A DNA stretch of 53,082 nucleotides from Anaerolineales bacterium (GCA_029933275.1 JAOZOM010000001.1:1-53082); one strand, 5' to 3'; positions 44,662-52,922 are shown, numbered from the stretch's first letter. Translations and numbers: made by a program. The notes: generated by a model not told the origin, from the letters alone.

Positions 44662-45219
44662 TTAGGGACCGGTCACCGCCGTAACGGTGATTGTGGAGGT
44701 ATATCCACCTGCACCAACGTGCAAATCCGCGGGGATTTCCAGCGCAAAGCTAGGGTGAATGGCATAAGAACCCATTCCCTCGCCCGTAGCCGCCGAAAGG
44801 AATTTCAACGTACCGGCGTTCGGGATCGGGGTTAAGGTCGTCACCAAAGAAGTCGGTTTCGCATTCCCGTTAATCACCGTTACGTCCGCATCCAATAATT
44901 GGATTTTGAACTCGGTATCGGGTTGCGAAATATCAATCTCTTGACCAGCACCATCGGAGAAATTTGTCGCAGAAATTGCCAAATTCCAACCTGCGCCGGA
45001 GCCACGGGCATCTGTTGCCGTCCAGTTATTTGAACTGGCAGGGCTAATCGAAACCTGATTGGTTCCATCGAGCGTTACGCTGCTCATCACCACATCTGCG
45101 GTAGTGACCGAAAGCGTTCCGCCAATCAAATCAATCGTCCCGCTATCTGCAGCGACAGAAAATGCACTAACCGCCAACAGAGAGAGGGCTAATAAAACAC
45201 CTAAAACTTTTTTGTTCAT
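44662..45219 (-). CDS. WxL-like secreted surface protein, first copy
   Basis: I start at the ATG read from 45219. The AAGGAG at 45232-45227 lies inside a longer frame, which would begin at 45237, and is spaced for this ATG. The 185 residues have a signal peptide (about 1-24, ending SVAAD) and one beta-rich domain containing WTATDARGSGAGWNLAISA. The WNL and preceding DARGxGAGW are the hallmarks of WxL domains. It is the first gene of the operon, with 50 bases to the paralogue. The family is well known in Firmicutes with DUF916 partners. Its presence here, in a likely Chloroflexota, is worth noting. Confidence 0.8.
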   Translation of the reverse strand: MNKKVLGVLLALSLLAVSAFSVAADSGTIDLIGGTLSVTTADVVMSSVTLDGTNQVSISPASSNNWTATDARGSGAGWNLAISATNFSDGAGQEIDISQPDTEFKIQLLDADVTVINGNAKPTSLVTTLTPIPNAGTLKFLSAATGEGMGSYAIHPSFALEIPADLHVGAGGYTSTITVTAVTGP

Positions 45220-45297
45220 CATTTTACTCCTTTTCATCTTTAAAGAAATTAAAAAATTGCCAAAATTCCAATATGCGCCTCCTTCGCTTAAATAAGA

Positions 45298-45357
45298 AAT
45301 GGTCTGGAAAGTTTCCAGACCACTTTTTTAGCAGGTAATCTGAACTTTCACCTGCCT
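45298..45357 (-). terminator. Tandem hairpins downstream of fabD
   Basis: Reading the minus strand after fabD, GCAGGT/ACCTGC arms (45355-45331, 13-nt loop) are followed by a strong TGGTCTGGAAA palindrome (45322-45300). A T-rich tail ATTTCTTATTT comes next. The second hairpin is the likely terminator. The first may be regulatory or simply an accessory stem. Confidence 0.7.
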
Positions 45358-45405
45358 GTAGTATATAGAAATAAAGGCTTTTATTCGTTGCAATGGAATT
45401 ACAAA

Positions 45406-46347
45406 TCAAGCAAAGAATTTCTCAAAATCTTTCGCCTCGCCGAGCGGAAATCCCTTTTTGCTGCGGTCAATACGGCGCAATAAACCGGTGAGTACATTGC
45501 GGCTGCCCAACTCCACAAAACTTTCCACCCCTTGCGAAATCATATATTGGATGGATTCTGTCCAGCGGACGCGGGAGGTGAGCTGGGCGCGTAAATCCGC
45601 GCGGATTTCTTCTACGGTGGACAGGGGCTTCGCCCCCACGTTCCCAACGACCATTGGGCTTGCTTCCCTTATATCAACTTTATCGAGGGCTTCATCAAAT
45701 TCGCGTTGAATCGCGGACATCAGCGCAGAATGCGGCGCAATACTCACCGCGAGGGGAATGGCGCGGCGCGCACCAGCTTCTTTTGCCAAATCAAGCGCGC
45801 GTCCCAAAGCCGGTTTTGCACCCGAAATCACCACTTGTCCGGGGCAATTATCATTCGCAACTTGAACCACATCATCCCCCTCACTAGCTTCGGCGCAAAC
45901 TTCTTCCAATACAGAGATGTCTACGCCAAGAATGGCAGCCATGCCCCCGGGAGCGGTTTTGCCCGCGTCACGCATCAATTCGCCGCGTTTACGCACAAGG
46001 CGAAGACCCTCTTCAAAGGAGAGGCTTTTTGAAACGACCAATGCGCTTAATTCGCCGAGAGAATGTCCACTAAGGAGGGCAGGCTCAAATTCAGGCGCGT
46101 ACTCAGAGAATATCCGCCACGCAGCAATAGAATGGACGAAGAGTGCGGGTTGAGTATTGGCGGTGTCGTTTAACACGTCCTCCTCCCTCCACATGATTTT
46201 TGAGAGTGAAAATCCTAAAATTTGGTCAGCTTCTTCAAAGGTTTCTCGCGCTAGGGGATAGACTGCGGCGAGTTCGCGCCCCATGCCAAGAGCTTGAGAC
46301 CCCTGACCGGGAAAAAGAAAAGCTGTTTGATTTGGGTTGAGTTTCAT
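45406..46347 (-). CDS. fabD: Malonyl-CoA:ACP transacylase
   Basis: The 313-residue protein carries FLFPGQGSQALGMGREL at the N-terminus, the nucleophile Ser96 in LSGHSLGELSALV, and the catalytic His in SIAPHSALM. It loads malonyl groups onto acyl carrier protein for fatty-acid synthesis. AGGAG precedes the ATG at 46347. It follows rpmF on the same strand, an association also common in other bacteria. A hairpin between the two genes may reduce read-through. No fabH, acpP or fabF is seen nearby. Confidence 0.96.
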   Translation of the reverse strand: MKLNPNQTAFLFPGQGSQALGMGRELAAVYPLARETFEEADQILGFSLSKIMWREEDVLNDTANTQPALFVHSIAAWRIFSEYAPEFEPALLSGHSLGELSALVVSKSLSFEEGLRLVRKRGELMRDAGKTAPGGMAAILGVDISVLEEVCAEASEGDDVVQVANDNCPGQVVISGAKPALGRALDLAKEAGARRAIPLAVSIAPHSALMSAIQREFDEALDKVDIREASPMVVGNVGAKPLSTVEEIRADLRAQLTSRVRWTESIQYMISQGVESFVELGSRNVLTGLLRRIDRSKKGFPLGEAKDFEKFFA

Positions 46348-46374
46348 ATTTTCTCCTACCCCCCCTTAAAACAC

Positions 46375-46404
46375 AAAAGAGCCATGATGGTCACGGCTCT
46401 TTTT
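46375..46404 (-). terminator. Terminator or attenuator between rpmF and fabD
   Basis: AAAAGAGCC (46375-46383) pairs with GGCTCTTTT (46395-46403) across an 11-nt loop, ending on the minus strand in T residues. It lies 11 bases after the rpmF stop. fabD begins 28 bases further on with no obvious promoter of its own, so partial read-through is likely. Confidence 0.8.
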
Positions 46405-46414
46405 GATCTTCGAG

Positions 46415-46603
46415 TTATTTATCGCTTTTAATTTCGATAACTTCTCGACCTTTGTAAAAGCCACATTCAGGGCAAACAGTATGCGGCAGACGCATTGCAC
46501 CGCAGTTGCTACAAGTGGTTAGACTACGGGCGGTGAGAAAATCGTGGGCGCGGCGGCGATCGCGACGACCTTTGGAAATTTTACGCTTTGGCAGTGGGGT
46601 CAT
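46415..46603 (-). CDS. rpmF: Ribosomal protein bL32
   Basis: The 62-residue basic protein has a Zn-ribbon with Cys31, Cys34, Cys44 and Cys47 (CSNCG and CPECG) and the family N-terminus PLPKRKISKGRRDRRRAHD. It is a component of the large ribosomal subunit. AAGGAG at 46617-46612 precedes the ATG at 46603. All four zinc ligands are kept, so this is the zinc-bound (C+) form. Confidence 0.97.
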   Translation of the reverse strand: MTPLPKRKISKGRRDRRRAHDFLTARSLTTCSNCGAMRLPHTVCPECGFYKGREVIEIKSDK

Positions 46604-46626
46604 GCTACTATCTCCTTAATACAAGA

Positions 46627-46643
46627 ATCGGGCATTGCCCGAT
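46627..46643. promoter_or_regulatory. Palindrome in the rpmF leader
   Basis: ATCGGGC-ATT-GCCCGAT is a perfect 7-bp inverted repeat with a 3-bp centre. It lies between the predicted rpmF transcription start (about 46660) and its ribosome site. In RNA it would fold as a stable hairpin ten bases upstream of AAGGAG. As DNA it could be an operator. Confidence 0.5.
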
Positions 46644-46666
46644 ATATTTTCTAAACAAGCGGGCTG

Positions 46667-46695
46667 ATTATAGTGGTGTTAGCTAGTGACGTCAA
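46667..46695 (-). promoter_or_regulatory. Sigma70-type promoter of rpmF-fabD
   Basis: On the minus strand, TTGACG (46695-46690) and a perfect TATAAT (46672-46667) are separated by exactly 17 bp. This is the best promoter in the window. It gives a leader of about 57 nt that contains the ATCGGGC palindrome. Its -35 box overlaps the -35 box of the divergent phosphatase promoter by two bases. Confidence 0.85.
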
Positions 46696-46714
46696 GAGCA
46701 ATTTGTTGTACAAT
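46686..46714 (+). promoter_or_regulatory. Promoter of the PP2C-type gene, probably leaderless
   Basis: GTGACG (46686-46691) and TACAAT (46709-46714) are 17 bp apart. The expected transcription start (about 46721) is at or next to ATG 46722, so the mRNA would have almost no leader. The -35 region contains the GACGTC palindrome and overlaps the divergent rpmF promoter. Confidence 0.6.
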
Positions 46715-46721
46715 TCAGGGC

Positions 46722-47432
46722 ATGGATATTAAAATTGCAACCGCCAAAATTAGCAAATATGCCGTTTCAAAAAGCGGAGATACTGTTGAGATTATTGAAC
46801 GTCCCAACGGAGGGCTTTCTGTCGTTTTAGCCGATGGGCAGACTTCAGGACGAGGGGCAAAAGCCGTTTCGATGATGGTTGTCCGCAAAGTGATCGGTTT
46901 ACTCGCCGAGGGCGTTCGGGACGGTGCCGCGGCACGCGCCGCATCAGATTATTTGTACATGGAAAAAATGGGGAAAGTTTCTTCTACGCTTAATATCGCC
47001 TCGGTTGATCTGAAAACGAAAACGGTAGTGCTCACGCGGAATAATCCCGCTCCGACTTATATTTGTCATGGCGACCAACTTAATATTCTCAAGACCGATA
47101 GCTCCCCGATCGGGATTGCACGAAATATCCGCCCTTCGATCAGCGAAATCGAATTAAAATCGGGTTTAACCATCGTCATTTATACCGATGGCTTGACTCA
47201 CGCAGGAAAAAGAAAAGGGGAACCAATGAATATCAGCGGAGCGATGCAAGTCGCACTGGATGTTGAAAACCCCTCCCCGCAAGAAATTGCCGATTCTCTC
47301 CTCGCACATGCGATGCGTTTAGACGATAACCGTCCCGCCGATGATATTAGCGTGGTTGTCATTCGGGTTGATTCTGAAGAAGTAGATAATGTCCGCAGAA
47401 TGAGTGTTTCATTGCCGGTTGAGCATCTCTAA
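46722..47432 (+). CDS. PP2C/SpoIIE-type serine phosphatase
   Basis: I start at ATG 46722. A GTG at 46686 would place the first 12 codons inside the promoter. The 236-residue protein has the PP2C metal motifs LADGQTSGRGAKAVS, TNG-equivalent VIYTDGLTHAG and DDISVVVI. It resembles RsbX or the catalytic part of RsbU/SpoIIE, which act on anti-anti-sigma phosphoproteins. No receiver, GAF or PAS domain is attached. No anti-sigma gene is adjacent, so its partner is unknown. It faces rpmF-fabD across overlapping promoters. Nothing suggests it belongs to the sensor cluster. Confidence 0.85.
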   Translation: MDIKIATAKISKYAVSKSGDTVEIIERPNGGLSVVLADGQTSGRGAKAVSMMVVRKVIGLLAEGVRDGAAARAASDYLYMEKMGKVSSTLNIASVDLKTKTVVLTRNNPAPTYICHGDQLNILKTDSSPIGIARNIRPSISEIELKSGLTIVIYTDGLTHAGKRKGEPMNISGAMQVALDVENPSPQEIADSLLAHAMRLDDNRPADDISVVVIRVDSEEVDNVRRMSVSLPVEHL

Positions 47433-47463
47433 AGACGTGAGGGGCAGGGCTGCTCGGTTCTAC

Positions 47464-47753
47464 ATGCAAATATTCGGTTTTCCATTTGAAACACCTTTTT
47501 CTTCGCAAAAGACCTTGAGCAAGTAAAAAAACATCTCCTTTTAGAAGAAAAAGCCGAGTATCTTAGGAAATCTTTCGCACAAAATCATTACGAAATACGT
47601 TTTGCACAATATGAAGTTAGTGTTGTTTTAGTTCGCAAAAAGGAAAAAACAGATATGCACCCGAACGGCGAAAAAGAACTTTCAAAAAATGATATTCTTG
47701 CGGTCTTAGGAAATCCCTCGCAACTTAATTTGCTTGTCCATGACAATCACTAA
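47464..47753 (+). pseudogene. Frameshifted remnant with an RCK_C (TrkA-C) domain
   Basis: The stretch between the phosphatase and the P-loop kinase (about 300 bp) is not empty. A frame opening at ATG 47464 (MQIFGFPFETP) must shift by one base at the T5 run 47496-47500. It then continues FFFAKDLEQVKKHLLLEEKA and ends at the TAA 47751-47753. The second part shows VSVVLVRKKEK, then a KNDILAVLGNPSQL motif, which fits the TrkA-C/RCK_C domain of potassium channels and antiporters. A membrane part is missing. It is either a decayed gene, or a real gene with a sequence error in the T-run. Confidence 0.55.
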
Positions 47754-48096
47754 AAATATCTTCGTAATCGGGGTCGTTGGACCTTGCTCCTCGGGGAAGT
47801 CAACTTTAGTAGCAGGCTTAGTAAAACACGGCATTTACGCTAGAAATATCGCTCAAGAACATTCTTTCGTTAAAGATATGTGGAGGCGTTTGACTAATCC
47901 GGACATACTCATCTTTTTAGATGTCTCTTATTCCATTGCTCAAGAGCGCCGAAAATTAAATTGGAATACAGAGGAATACAAGGAACAAAAACACCGTCTC
48001 CGAGACGCGCGTCAACATGCCAATTTTTATTTGGACACCAATGAACTAAGCCCCGAAGAAGTTCTCGGAAAAGTACTAACGGTCTTAAAAAATTGA
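47740..48096 (+). CDS. Small P-loop kinase-like protein
   Basis: The 118-residue protein starts at ATG 47740, inside the end of the RCK_C remnant, and carries the Walker A motif GPCSSGKST near residue 15. The segment NPDILIFLDVSYSIAQERRK is like the nucleotide-monophosphate kinase P-loop fold and its Arg-rich lid. It is about half the length of adenylate or guanylate kinases. It is conserved in style with small Chloroflexota P-loop proteins whose substrate I cannot name. The overlap with the remnant suggests the pair was once translationally coupled. Confidence 0.7.
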   Translation: MTITKNIFVIGVVGPCSSGKSTLVAGLVKHGIYARNIAQEHSFVKDMWRRLTNPDILIFLDVSYSIAQERRKLNWNTEEYKEQKHRLRDARQHANFYLDTNELSPEEVLGKVLTVLKN

Positions 48097-48153
48097 AGAG
48101 AATTCCCACACTCATTTTCCTCTACATATTTCCCCGTCTCACCCCAAAAGGGT

Positions 48154-48159
48154 GTATAA
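48154..48159 (+). promoter_or_regulatory. Candidate -10 box upstream of secD
   Basis: TATAAT at 48154-48159 is a perfect -10 hexamer about 55 bases before ATG 48214. There is no convincing -35 at 16-18 bp, so the call is tentative. Confidence 0.4.
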
Positions 48160-48213
48160 TCTCATCCGCCGCCAGAGCATTGGTGGTATTTTTATGAATT
48201 GGAGTAGAAGTCT

Positions 48214-49578
48214 ATGATAAAACGCCAAAATACCCGTTTAATTGTGATTGTCATCCTAATCGCCCTTGCCCTTTGGGTTGATATGAATGACACACTTACA
48301 ATTAGCAACCCTTTCAATGGAAAGGTTCTTTACGAACACAATGTTAAAGCCCAATTGGGACTTGACCTACGCGGCGGCTTACAAGTTTTGCTTGAAGCCG
48401 ATCTACCCGAAAGTGTTGATATTTCGACAGATTCAATGGAAGTCGCTCGCGGAGTCATTGAAAATCGAACCAATGCTTTGGGCGTTTCTGAAAATGTAGT
48501 TCAACTAGCAGGAGATCGCCGTATTGTTGGCGAATTTCCCGGCTTAGAAGACACCGAAGGTGTTATCGCCGTCATACAACAAACAGGTTTGCTGGAATTT
48601 GTGGATATGGGTGACACACCCCTCCCCGCGGGGACACTCATCGAAACCGACTATGGTCTCGGTGAAAATGCCATTCCCGCAGAAAGCACTGATCCAGAAG
48701 CTCCAACTGTCTATCATACAGTAATGACAGGAGCCGCACTTGATGATGTTGGCGTTTCTCAAAGTCAAATGGGAGAATTTCAAATCTCCTTTGCTCTCAA
48801 AGATGACGGAAGCGATATTTTCGCTGAATATACATCTACACATATTGAGCAATATCTCGCCATTGTTTTGGATAAAGTCATCATCTCGGCTCCTCGTATC
48901 CAAAGCGCAATCACTGGTGGAAGCGGTGTTATCACCGGTCAATTTGACTATGAAAGCGCAAACGCACTCGTCGTCCAATTGCGCTACGGCTCTTTGCCAG
49001 TCCCGCTCAAAATTGTAGAAAGCCGCATCATCGGACCGACACTTGGCGAAGATTCTCTCCAACGCTCCTTACAAGCAGGATTAATCGGTATCATCATCGT
49101 AGTCCTCTTCATGGGCATCTACTATCGCCTCCCCGGTATCACGGCAGATATATCCATTCTTCTTTATGCCGCCATCGCCTTTGCCATCTTCAAGTGGATT
49201 GGCGTAACCCTCACCTTGCCCGGCATCGCCGGCTTCATGTTGAGTACAGGCTCCGCACTAGATGCGAATATTCTCGTCTTCGAGCGTTTCAAAGAAGAAT
49301 TACGGAGCGGCAGACCACTCAAACAAGCTTTCGACATGGCTTGGTCGCGTGCTTGGCCCTCCATCCGAGACTCAAACGCAGCAACGCTCATCACATCAGC
49401 GATTCTTTTCTGGTTTGGCAACACTTTTGGAGCAAGCATGGTCAAAGGCTTTGCCATCACCCTCGCTCTTGGTGTTTTGATTTCGCTATTCTCCGCAATT
49501 TACATCACGCGAACACTGCTTGCGACGACCCTCGACAACGTCAAAATCAACAACTACAAACGTTGGTTTGGCATTTAG
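48214..49578 (+). CDS. secD: Protein translocase subunit SecD
   Basis: The 454-residue protein has an N-terminal TM (about 8-24), the SecD signature GLDLRGGLQVLLEAD, a P1-type extracytoplasmic region, and about five C-terminal TM helices with FMLSTGSALDANILVFERFK. With SecF it uses the proton gradient to complete protein export through SecYEG. GGAG lies upstream of ATG 48214. The P1 domain is shorter than in E. coli (615 aa total there), as is usual in Gram-positive-type and Chloroflexota proteins. yajC is not seen next to it. Confidence 0.97.
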   Translation: MIKRQNTRLIVIVILIALALWVDMNDTLTISNPFNGKVLYEHNVKAQLGLDLRGGLQVLLEADLPESVDISTDSMEVARGVIENRTNALGVSENVVQLAGDRRIVGEFPGLEDTEGVIAVIQQTGLLEFVDMGDTPLPAGTLIETDYGLGENAIPAESTDPEAPTVYHTVMTGAALDDVGVSQSQMGEFQISFALKDDGSDIFAEYTSTHIEQYLAIVLDKVIISAPRIQSAITGGSGVITGQFDYESANALVVQLRYGSLPVPLKIVESRIIGPTLGEDSLQRSLQAGLIGIIIVVLFMGIYYRLPGITADISILLYAAIAFAIFKWIGVTLTLPGIAGFMLSTGSALDANILVFERFKEELRSGRPLKQAFDMAWSRAWPSIRDSNAATLITSAILFWFGNTFGASMVKGFAITLALGVLISLFSAIYITRTLLATTLDNVKINNYKRWFGI

Positions 49579-49587
49579 GAGCACCGT

Positions 49588-50499
49588 ATGAATATTCTCG
49601 GTAAACGCTATATCTTCTTCACCGTATCTTTCTTTCTGATTGTTCCCGGGTTAATTCTCCTCTTCATGGGAAAATTACCCCTCTCTATTGATTTCACCGG
49701 TGGCAGTCTTCTTGAAGTGACCTTTGAGGGCACGCCTCCCCAACCCTCCGAAGTCCTCGCCCTTTATAAAGAAAGCGGTATCAAAGACCCACAAGTCCAA
49801 ACCACAGAAACCGGCGGCATCATCATTCGCTCAGAATTCTTAGACACCGTCAAACGCGACAAAGTACTAACCGCCATGAGTGAAAACTTCGGTAAAACCA
49901 CCGTCCAACGCTTCGACAGTGTCGGACCCAGCATCGGAAAACAAGTCACCTCCCGTGCTGCGATGGCAGTCACTGTTTCATCGCTTTTAGTAGTACTCTT
50001 CATCGCGTGGTCATTCCGCGGCGTAAAAGGAGCCTACCGCTACGGCATCTCCGCCGTCCTCGCCATGATTCACGATGTCGCCATCATCTTTAGCATCTCT
50101 GCTTGGGGAGGGCTACTCTTTGGTTGGGAAATGGACTCCCTCTTCCTCACCGCGCTCCTCACCGTAATCGGTTTCTCCATGCAAGATTCTATTGTGGTTT
50201 TCGACCGCATCCGCGAGAACTCAAGCGCCTTGCGCCGTTTAGATTATGAAGTTCTCGTAAATCATTCCATTGTCCAAACTTTACAACGCTCCATCAACAC
50301 CCAGTTGATGACAGTAGAATTTTTGCTCCTCGCCCTCGCCTTCTTTGGCGGCATTACTTTACGTCAATTCGTTGTCGTCCTTCTCGTTGGTCTGATGAGC
50401 GGAACATACTCATCTATCTTTGTCGCAGCCCCCATCTTAGTCGTCTGGGAAAAGAAAGAATGGCGTAACTGGTTCAAAAAAACCAAAGTAACCGCATAA
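49588..50499 (+). CDS. secF: Protein translocase subunit SecF
   Basis: The 303-residue protein carries the SecF motif LSIDFTGGSLLEV after its first TM, a small extracytoplasmic domain and five more helices with the GFSMQDSIVVFDRIRENSS segment. It starts nine bases after secD, with TAGGAG upstream, and is followed by a strong terminator. The two genes are therefore a simple bicistronic operon. Confidence 0.97.
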   Translation: MNILGKRYIFFTVSFFLIVPGLILLFMGKLPLSIDFTGGSLLEVTFEGTPPQPSEVLALYKESGIKDPQVQTTETGGIIIRSEFLDTVKRDKVLTAMSENFGKTTVQRFDSVGPSIGKQVTSRAAMAVTVSSLLVVLFIAWSFRGVKGAYRYGISAVLAMIHDVAIIFSISAWGGLLFGWEMDSLFLTALLTVIGFSMQDSIVVFDRIRENSSALRRLDYEVLVNHSIVQTLQRSINTQLMTVEFLLLALAFFGGITLRQFVVVLLVGLMSGTYSSIFVAAPILVVWEKKEWRNWFKKTKVTA

Positions 50500-50513
50500 A
50501 GAAAAAATAAAGT

Positions 50514-50546
50514 AAAATGGCGCATCGAATGATGCGCCATTTTTTG
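50514..50546 (+). terminator. Terminator of the secDF operon
   Basis: AAAATGGCGCATC (50514-50526) pairs with GATGCGCCATTTT (50531-50543) across a GAAT tetraloop-like loop, followed by TTT. Confidence 0.93.
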
Positions 50547-50574
50547 TTTAACACTATTCAAAAAGGAATCTAGG

Positions 50575-51495
50575 ATGAAACCAACAGCTCTCCTGCTTTT
50601 AACATTTTCTGTCTTAATCAGCGCATGTGCCACTCCGGCAGAATCCACTGCGGAACCACCCACAATTCAACCTGCTACCGCGCCCCCAACATCTGCCCCG
50701 CCCAAAACACCCATCCCCGCCACAGAATCTCTCGCTCCGACCGAAATACCCCCTACTAAAGAGATTTGGCTTCCTCCTCTTGATAGCAGCTTCTCATGGC
50801 AACTCGGTAGCGGAGAAGAGATCAATACCTCCTTTGACGTAGATATTTACGACCTCGATGCTTTTGAAACGGAAGCAAGCCTAATTTCACGTCTGCACTC
50901 GCAGGGCAAAAAAGCCTTTTGCTACATCTCTGTTGGGAGTTGGGAAGATTGGCGCGAGGACGCGGCAGATTTCCCGTCCGAAATTATCGGCAAAGATTAC
51001 GAGGGCTGGGAAGGCGAAAAATGGCTCGATATCCGCCAAATCGACCTACTCGCCCCCATCATGCGCGCCCGCCTAGATATGTGTGCCGCAAAAGGTTTCG
51101 ATGGGATTGAGCCAGATAATATTGACCTCCACTGGGCAGATACGGGATTTGAGATCAGTTACGAAGACCAGCTCGCCTATAATATTTGGCTATCCGAAGA
51201 AGCGCACGAGCGCGGGCTCTCGATCGGGCTAAAAAATGATGACGAGCAAGTACTTGATTTGCTCCCCTATTTCGATTGGGCTCTCACCGAAGATTGTTTT
51301 ATGGGCGAATGGTGCGAGGAAATGCTTCCCTTTATCGAAGCGGGAAAACCTGTTTTTGCGGTTGAATATACCGATGAAATCAACTACGAAGATTTTCTCT
51401 CGAATATCTGCCCCCAAGCCAGGGAACTGGGCTTCTACGTCATCCTAAAAAATCGCAATTTAGATGAGTTTAGAGAAATCTGCTCTAGCGAATAA
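50575..51495 (+). CDS. GH114-like lipoprotein (endo-alpha-1,4-polygalactosaminidase family)
   Basis: The 306-residue protein has a lipoprotein signal ending LISAC, with Cys18 lipidated. A Thr/Pro/Ala-rich spacer follows (about 20-60). The catalytic domain (65-305) has the GH114 family outline: SFDVDIYDLDAF, KKAFCYISVGSWEDWRED, GFDGIEPDNIDLHW and the late KNRNLDEF. GH114 enzymes cleave polygalactosamine-type glycans. Members are common next to surface-polysaccharide genes, but none are here. AGGA precedes ATG 50575. A possible role is remodelling a cell-surface or biofilm polymer. Confidence 0.88.
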   Translation: MKPTALLLLTFSVLISACATPAESTAEPPTIQPATAPPTSAPPKTPIPATESLAPTEIPPTKEIWLPPLDSSFSWQLGSGEEINTSFDVDIYDLDAFETEASLISRLHSQGKKAFCYISVGSWEDWREDAADFPSEIIGKDYEGWEGEKWLDIRQIDLLAPIMRARLDMCAAKGFDGIEPDNIDLHWADTGFEISYEDQLAYNIWLSEEAHERGLSIGLKNDDEQVLDLLPYFDWALTEDCFMGEWCEEMLPFIEAGKPVFAVEYTDEINYEDFLSNICPQARELGFYVILKNRNLDEFREICSSE

Positions 51496-51511
51496 AACTT
51501 CCCCCTTCTAG

Positions 51512-51552
51512 TTTTCGCCACAGATTTCAAAGAATGCAATCTGTAGCGAAAA
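51512..51552. terminator. Hairpin between convergent genes, possible terminator
   Basis: TTTTCGC-C-ACAGATT (51512-51526) pairs with AATCTGT-A-GCGAAAA (51538-51552), with one mismatch. It lacks a clear T-tract on either side. It sits between the convergent GH114-like and MATE genes and may be a weak bidirectional terminator. Confidence 0.5.
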
Positions 51553-51557
51553 TTAGA

Positions 51558-52922
51558 TTAAGCAGTCACCCCAACTAAATCGTGAATCCATTTACGGGAA
51601 CGGTAACGGCGCAGAATGATAATCGCCTTAACCGCTTCTTCGCTTAAAACCAAGAGATAAACACCATAAACGGGCAGATGCAGAACAAATCCGCCAATCA
51701 ACGCCGCGGGAACACCAATTACCCAAATTGAGAAAATCTCCATAAACATCGCAAAACGCGTATCCCCCCCTGCGCGTAAAGCTCCGACAAAGAGAATAAA
51801 ATTAATAGAGCGCAACCAAAGCGTTAGCGCAAAAATGGTCAATAATTTATATACATTCGAGGCAACTTCATCCGAAACTTCATATAATCCAATTATCGGC
51901 ATCCGCAAAAACAGGATGCTAATGCCCAAAAAGATCGCTATCAAGATGATGATAATCAAAAATCGGCGACTATATTCAAACGCCAATTCGATCTCATTTT
52001 CTCCAATTTTATTACCAATCATAATAGCACAAGCGTTTCCTAATCCTATAAAGAGGACAAAGGCGATTTCCTCGATAGAGGCATTAATTTGCACAGCGGC
52101 AACTGCATTTGTGCTGATATGAGCATAAACAGCCATGTAGATCGTAATTCCTATCGACCAGAAAACTTCGTTTACAGCGGCAGGCATAGCTGTTTTTAAA
52201 ATTTTAGAGAGAAAAACACGATCAAAGCGAAAAAACTGACGTGGATGCGTAGCTAAGGGTGTTTTAAGATAATAGACCAAGAAAATCGTGAAAAGAAATT
52301 GTAACCCCCAAGCAAAGGCGGTCGCGATTCCCGCACCGCGTACACCTAACTCGGGAAAAATCCAAATACCAAAAATCAATGCGTAGCCAAGCAGGGACTT
52401 AAGAATAAGCGCAACCACACTAATAAGAACGGTCATCTTGACCAGCATAATGCTCCGCAATACCGCGAAATAAGAAGTCACGATTGCCGTAAAAACATAG
52501 GATAATCCGACAATCCGCAAGTAGCTGCTCCCCAGCGCAATAACTTCTTGGTCTTTGGTATAAAAACCGAGAACTGTTTCGGGGAAGAGAGTTGCCGCGA
52601 GAGAAAATAATATCCCGACCGCGGAGGCAATCGTTACGCTAATTCCCAGCACATTGCGGATATTTTCTATATCCCTTTTCCCCCAGTATTGCGCGGCAAA
52701 AATTGCCATCCCACTGGTGATGCCAAAGAGAAAAACAATTAGCAAAAAGAAAACCTGATTTGCCAACCCCAGCGCGGCGATGGAGGTCTCGCCCAATTGC
52801 CCGACCATCAACACGTCCACCATATTCACACCGGCGGAAATAAATTGCTGAAAGGCAACTGGAACAGCTAATCCCAGCATAGAGCGGATGAATTTTTTGT
52901 CACGAAAAAAAGATAGATTCAT
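51558..52922 (-). CDS. MATE-family multidrug/cation antiporter
   Basis: The 454-residue protein has about twelve TM helices in two repeats and the MATE opening LAVPVAFQQFISAGVNMVDVLMVGQL, with GLANQVFFL and an internal repeat starting VFLSKILKTAMPAAVNEVFW. MATE transporters expel drugs, lipids or small molecules in exchange for H+ or Na+. It is closest in style to the NorM/DinF group. The minus-strand start is the ATG at 52922. A terminator for the next minus-strand gene lies just upstream, so it has its own promoter there. Confidence 0.92.
   Translation of the reverse strand: MNLSFFRDKKFIRSMLGLAVPVAFQQFISAGVNMVDVLMVGQLGETSIAALGLANQVFFLLIVFLFGITSGMAIFAAQYWGKRDIENIRNVLGISVTIASAVGILFSLAATLFPETVLGFYTKDQEVIALGSSYLRIVGLSYVFTAIVTSYFAVLRSIMLVKMTVLISVVALILKSLLGYALIFGIWIFPELGVRGAGIATAFAWGLQFLFTIFLVYYLKTPLATHPRQFFRFDRVFLSKILKTAMPAAVNEVFWSIGITIYMAVYAHISTNAVAAVQINASIEEIAFVLFIGLGNACAIMIGNKIGENEIELAFEYSRRFLIIIILIAIFLGISILFLRMPIIGLYEVSDEVASNVYKLLTIFALTLWLRSINFILFVGALRAGGDTRFAMFMEIFSIWVIGVPAALIGGFVLHLPVYGVYLLVLSEEAVKAIIILRRYRSRKWIHDLVGVTA

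Noticed and set aside
46686..46721. GTG 46686 as the start of the phosphatase
   Set aside because: It lies in the -35 box of a good promoter whose start is at ATG 46722, and the extra residues match nothing in the family.
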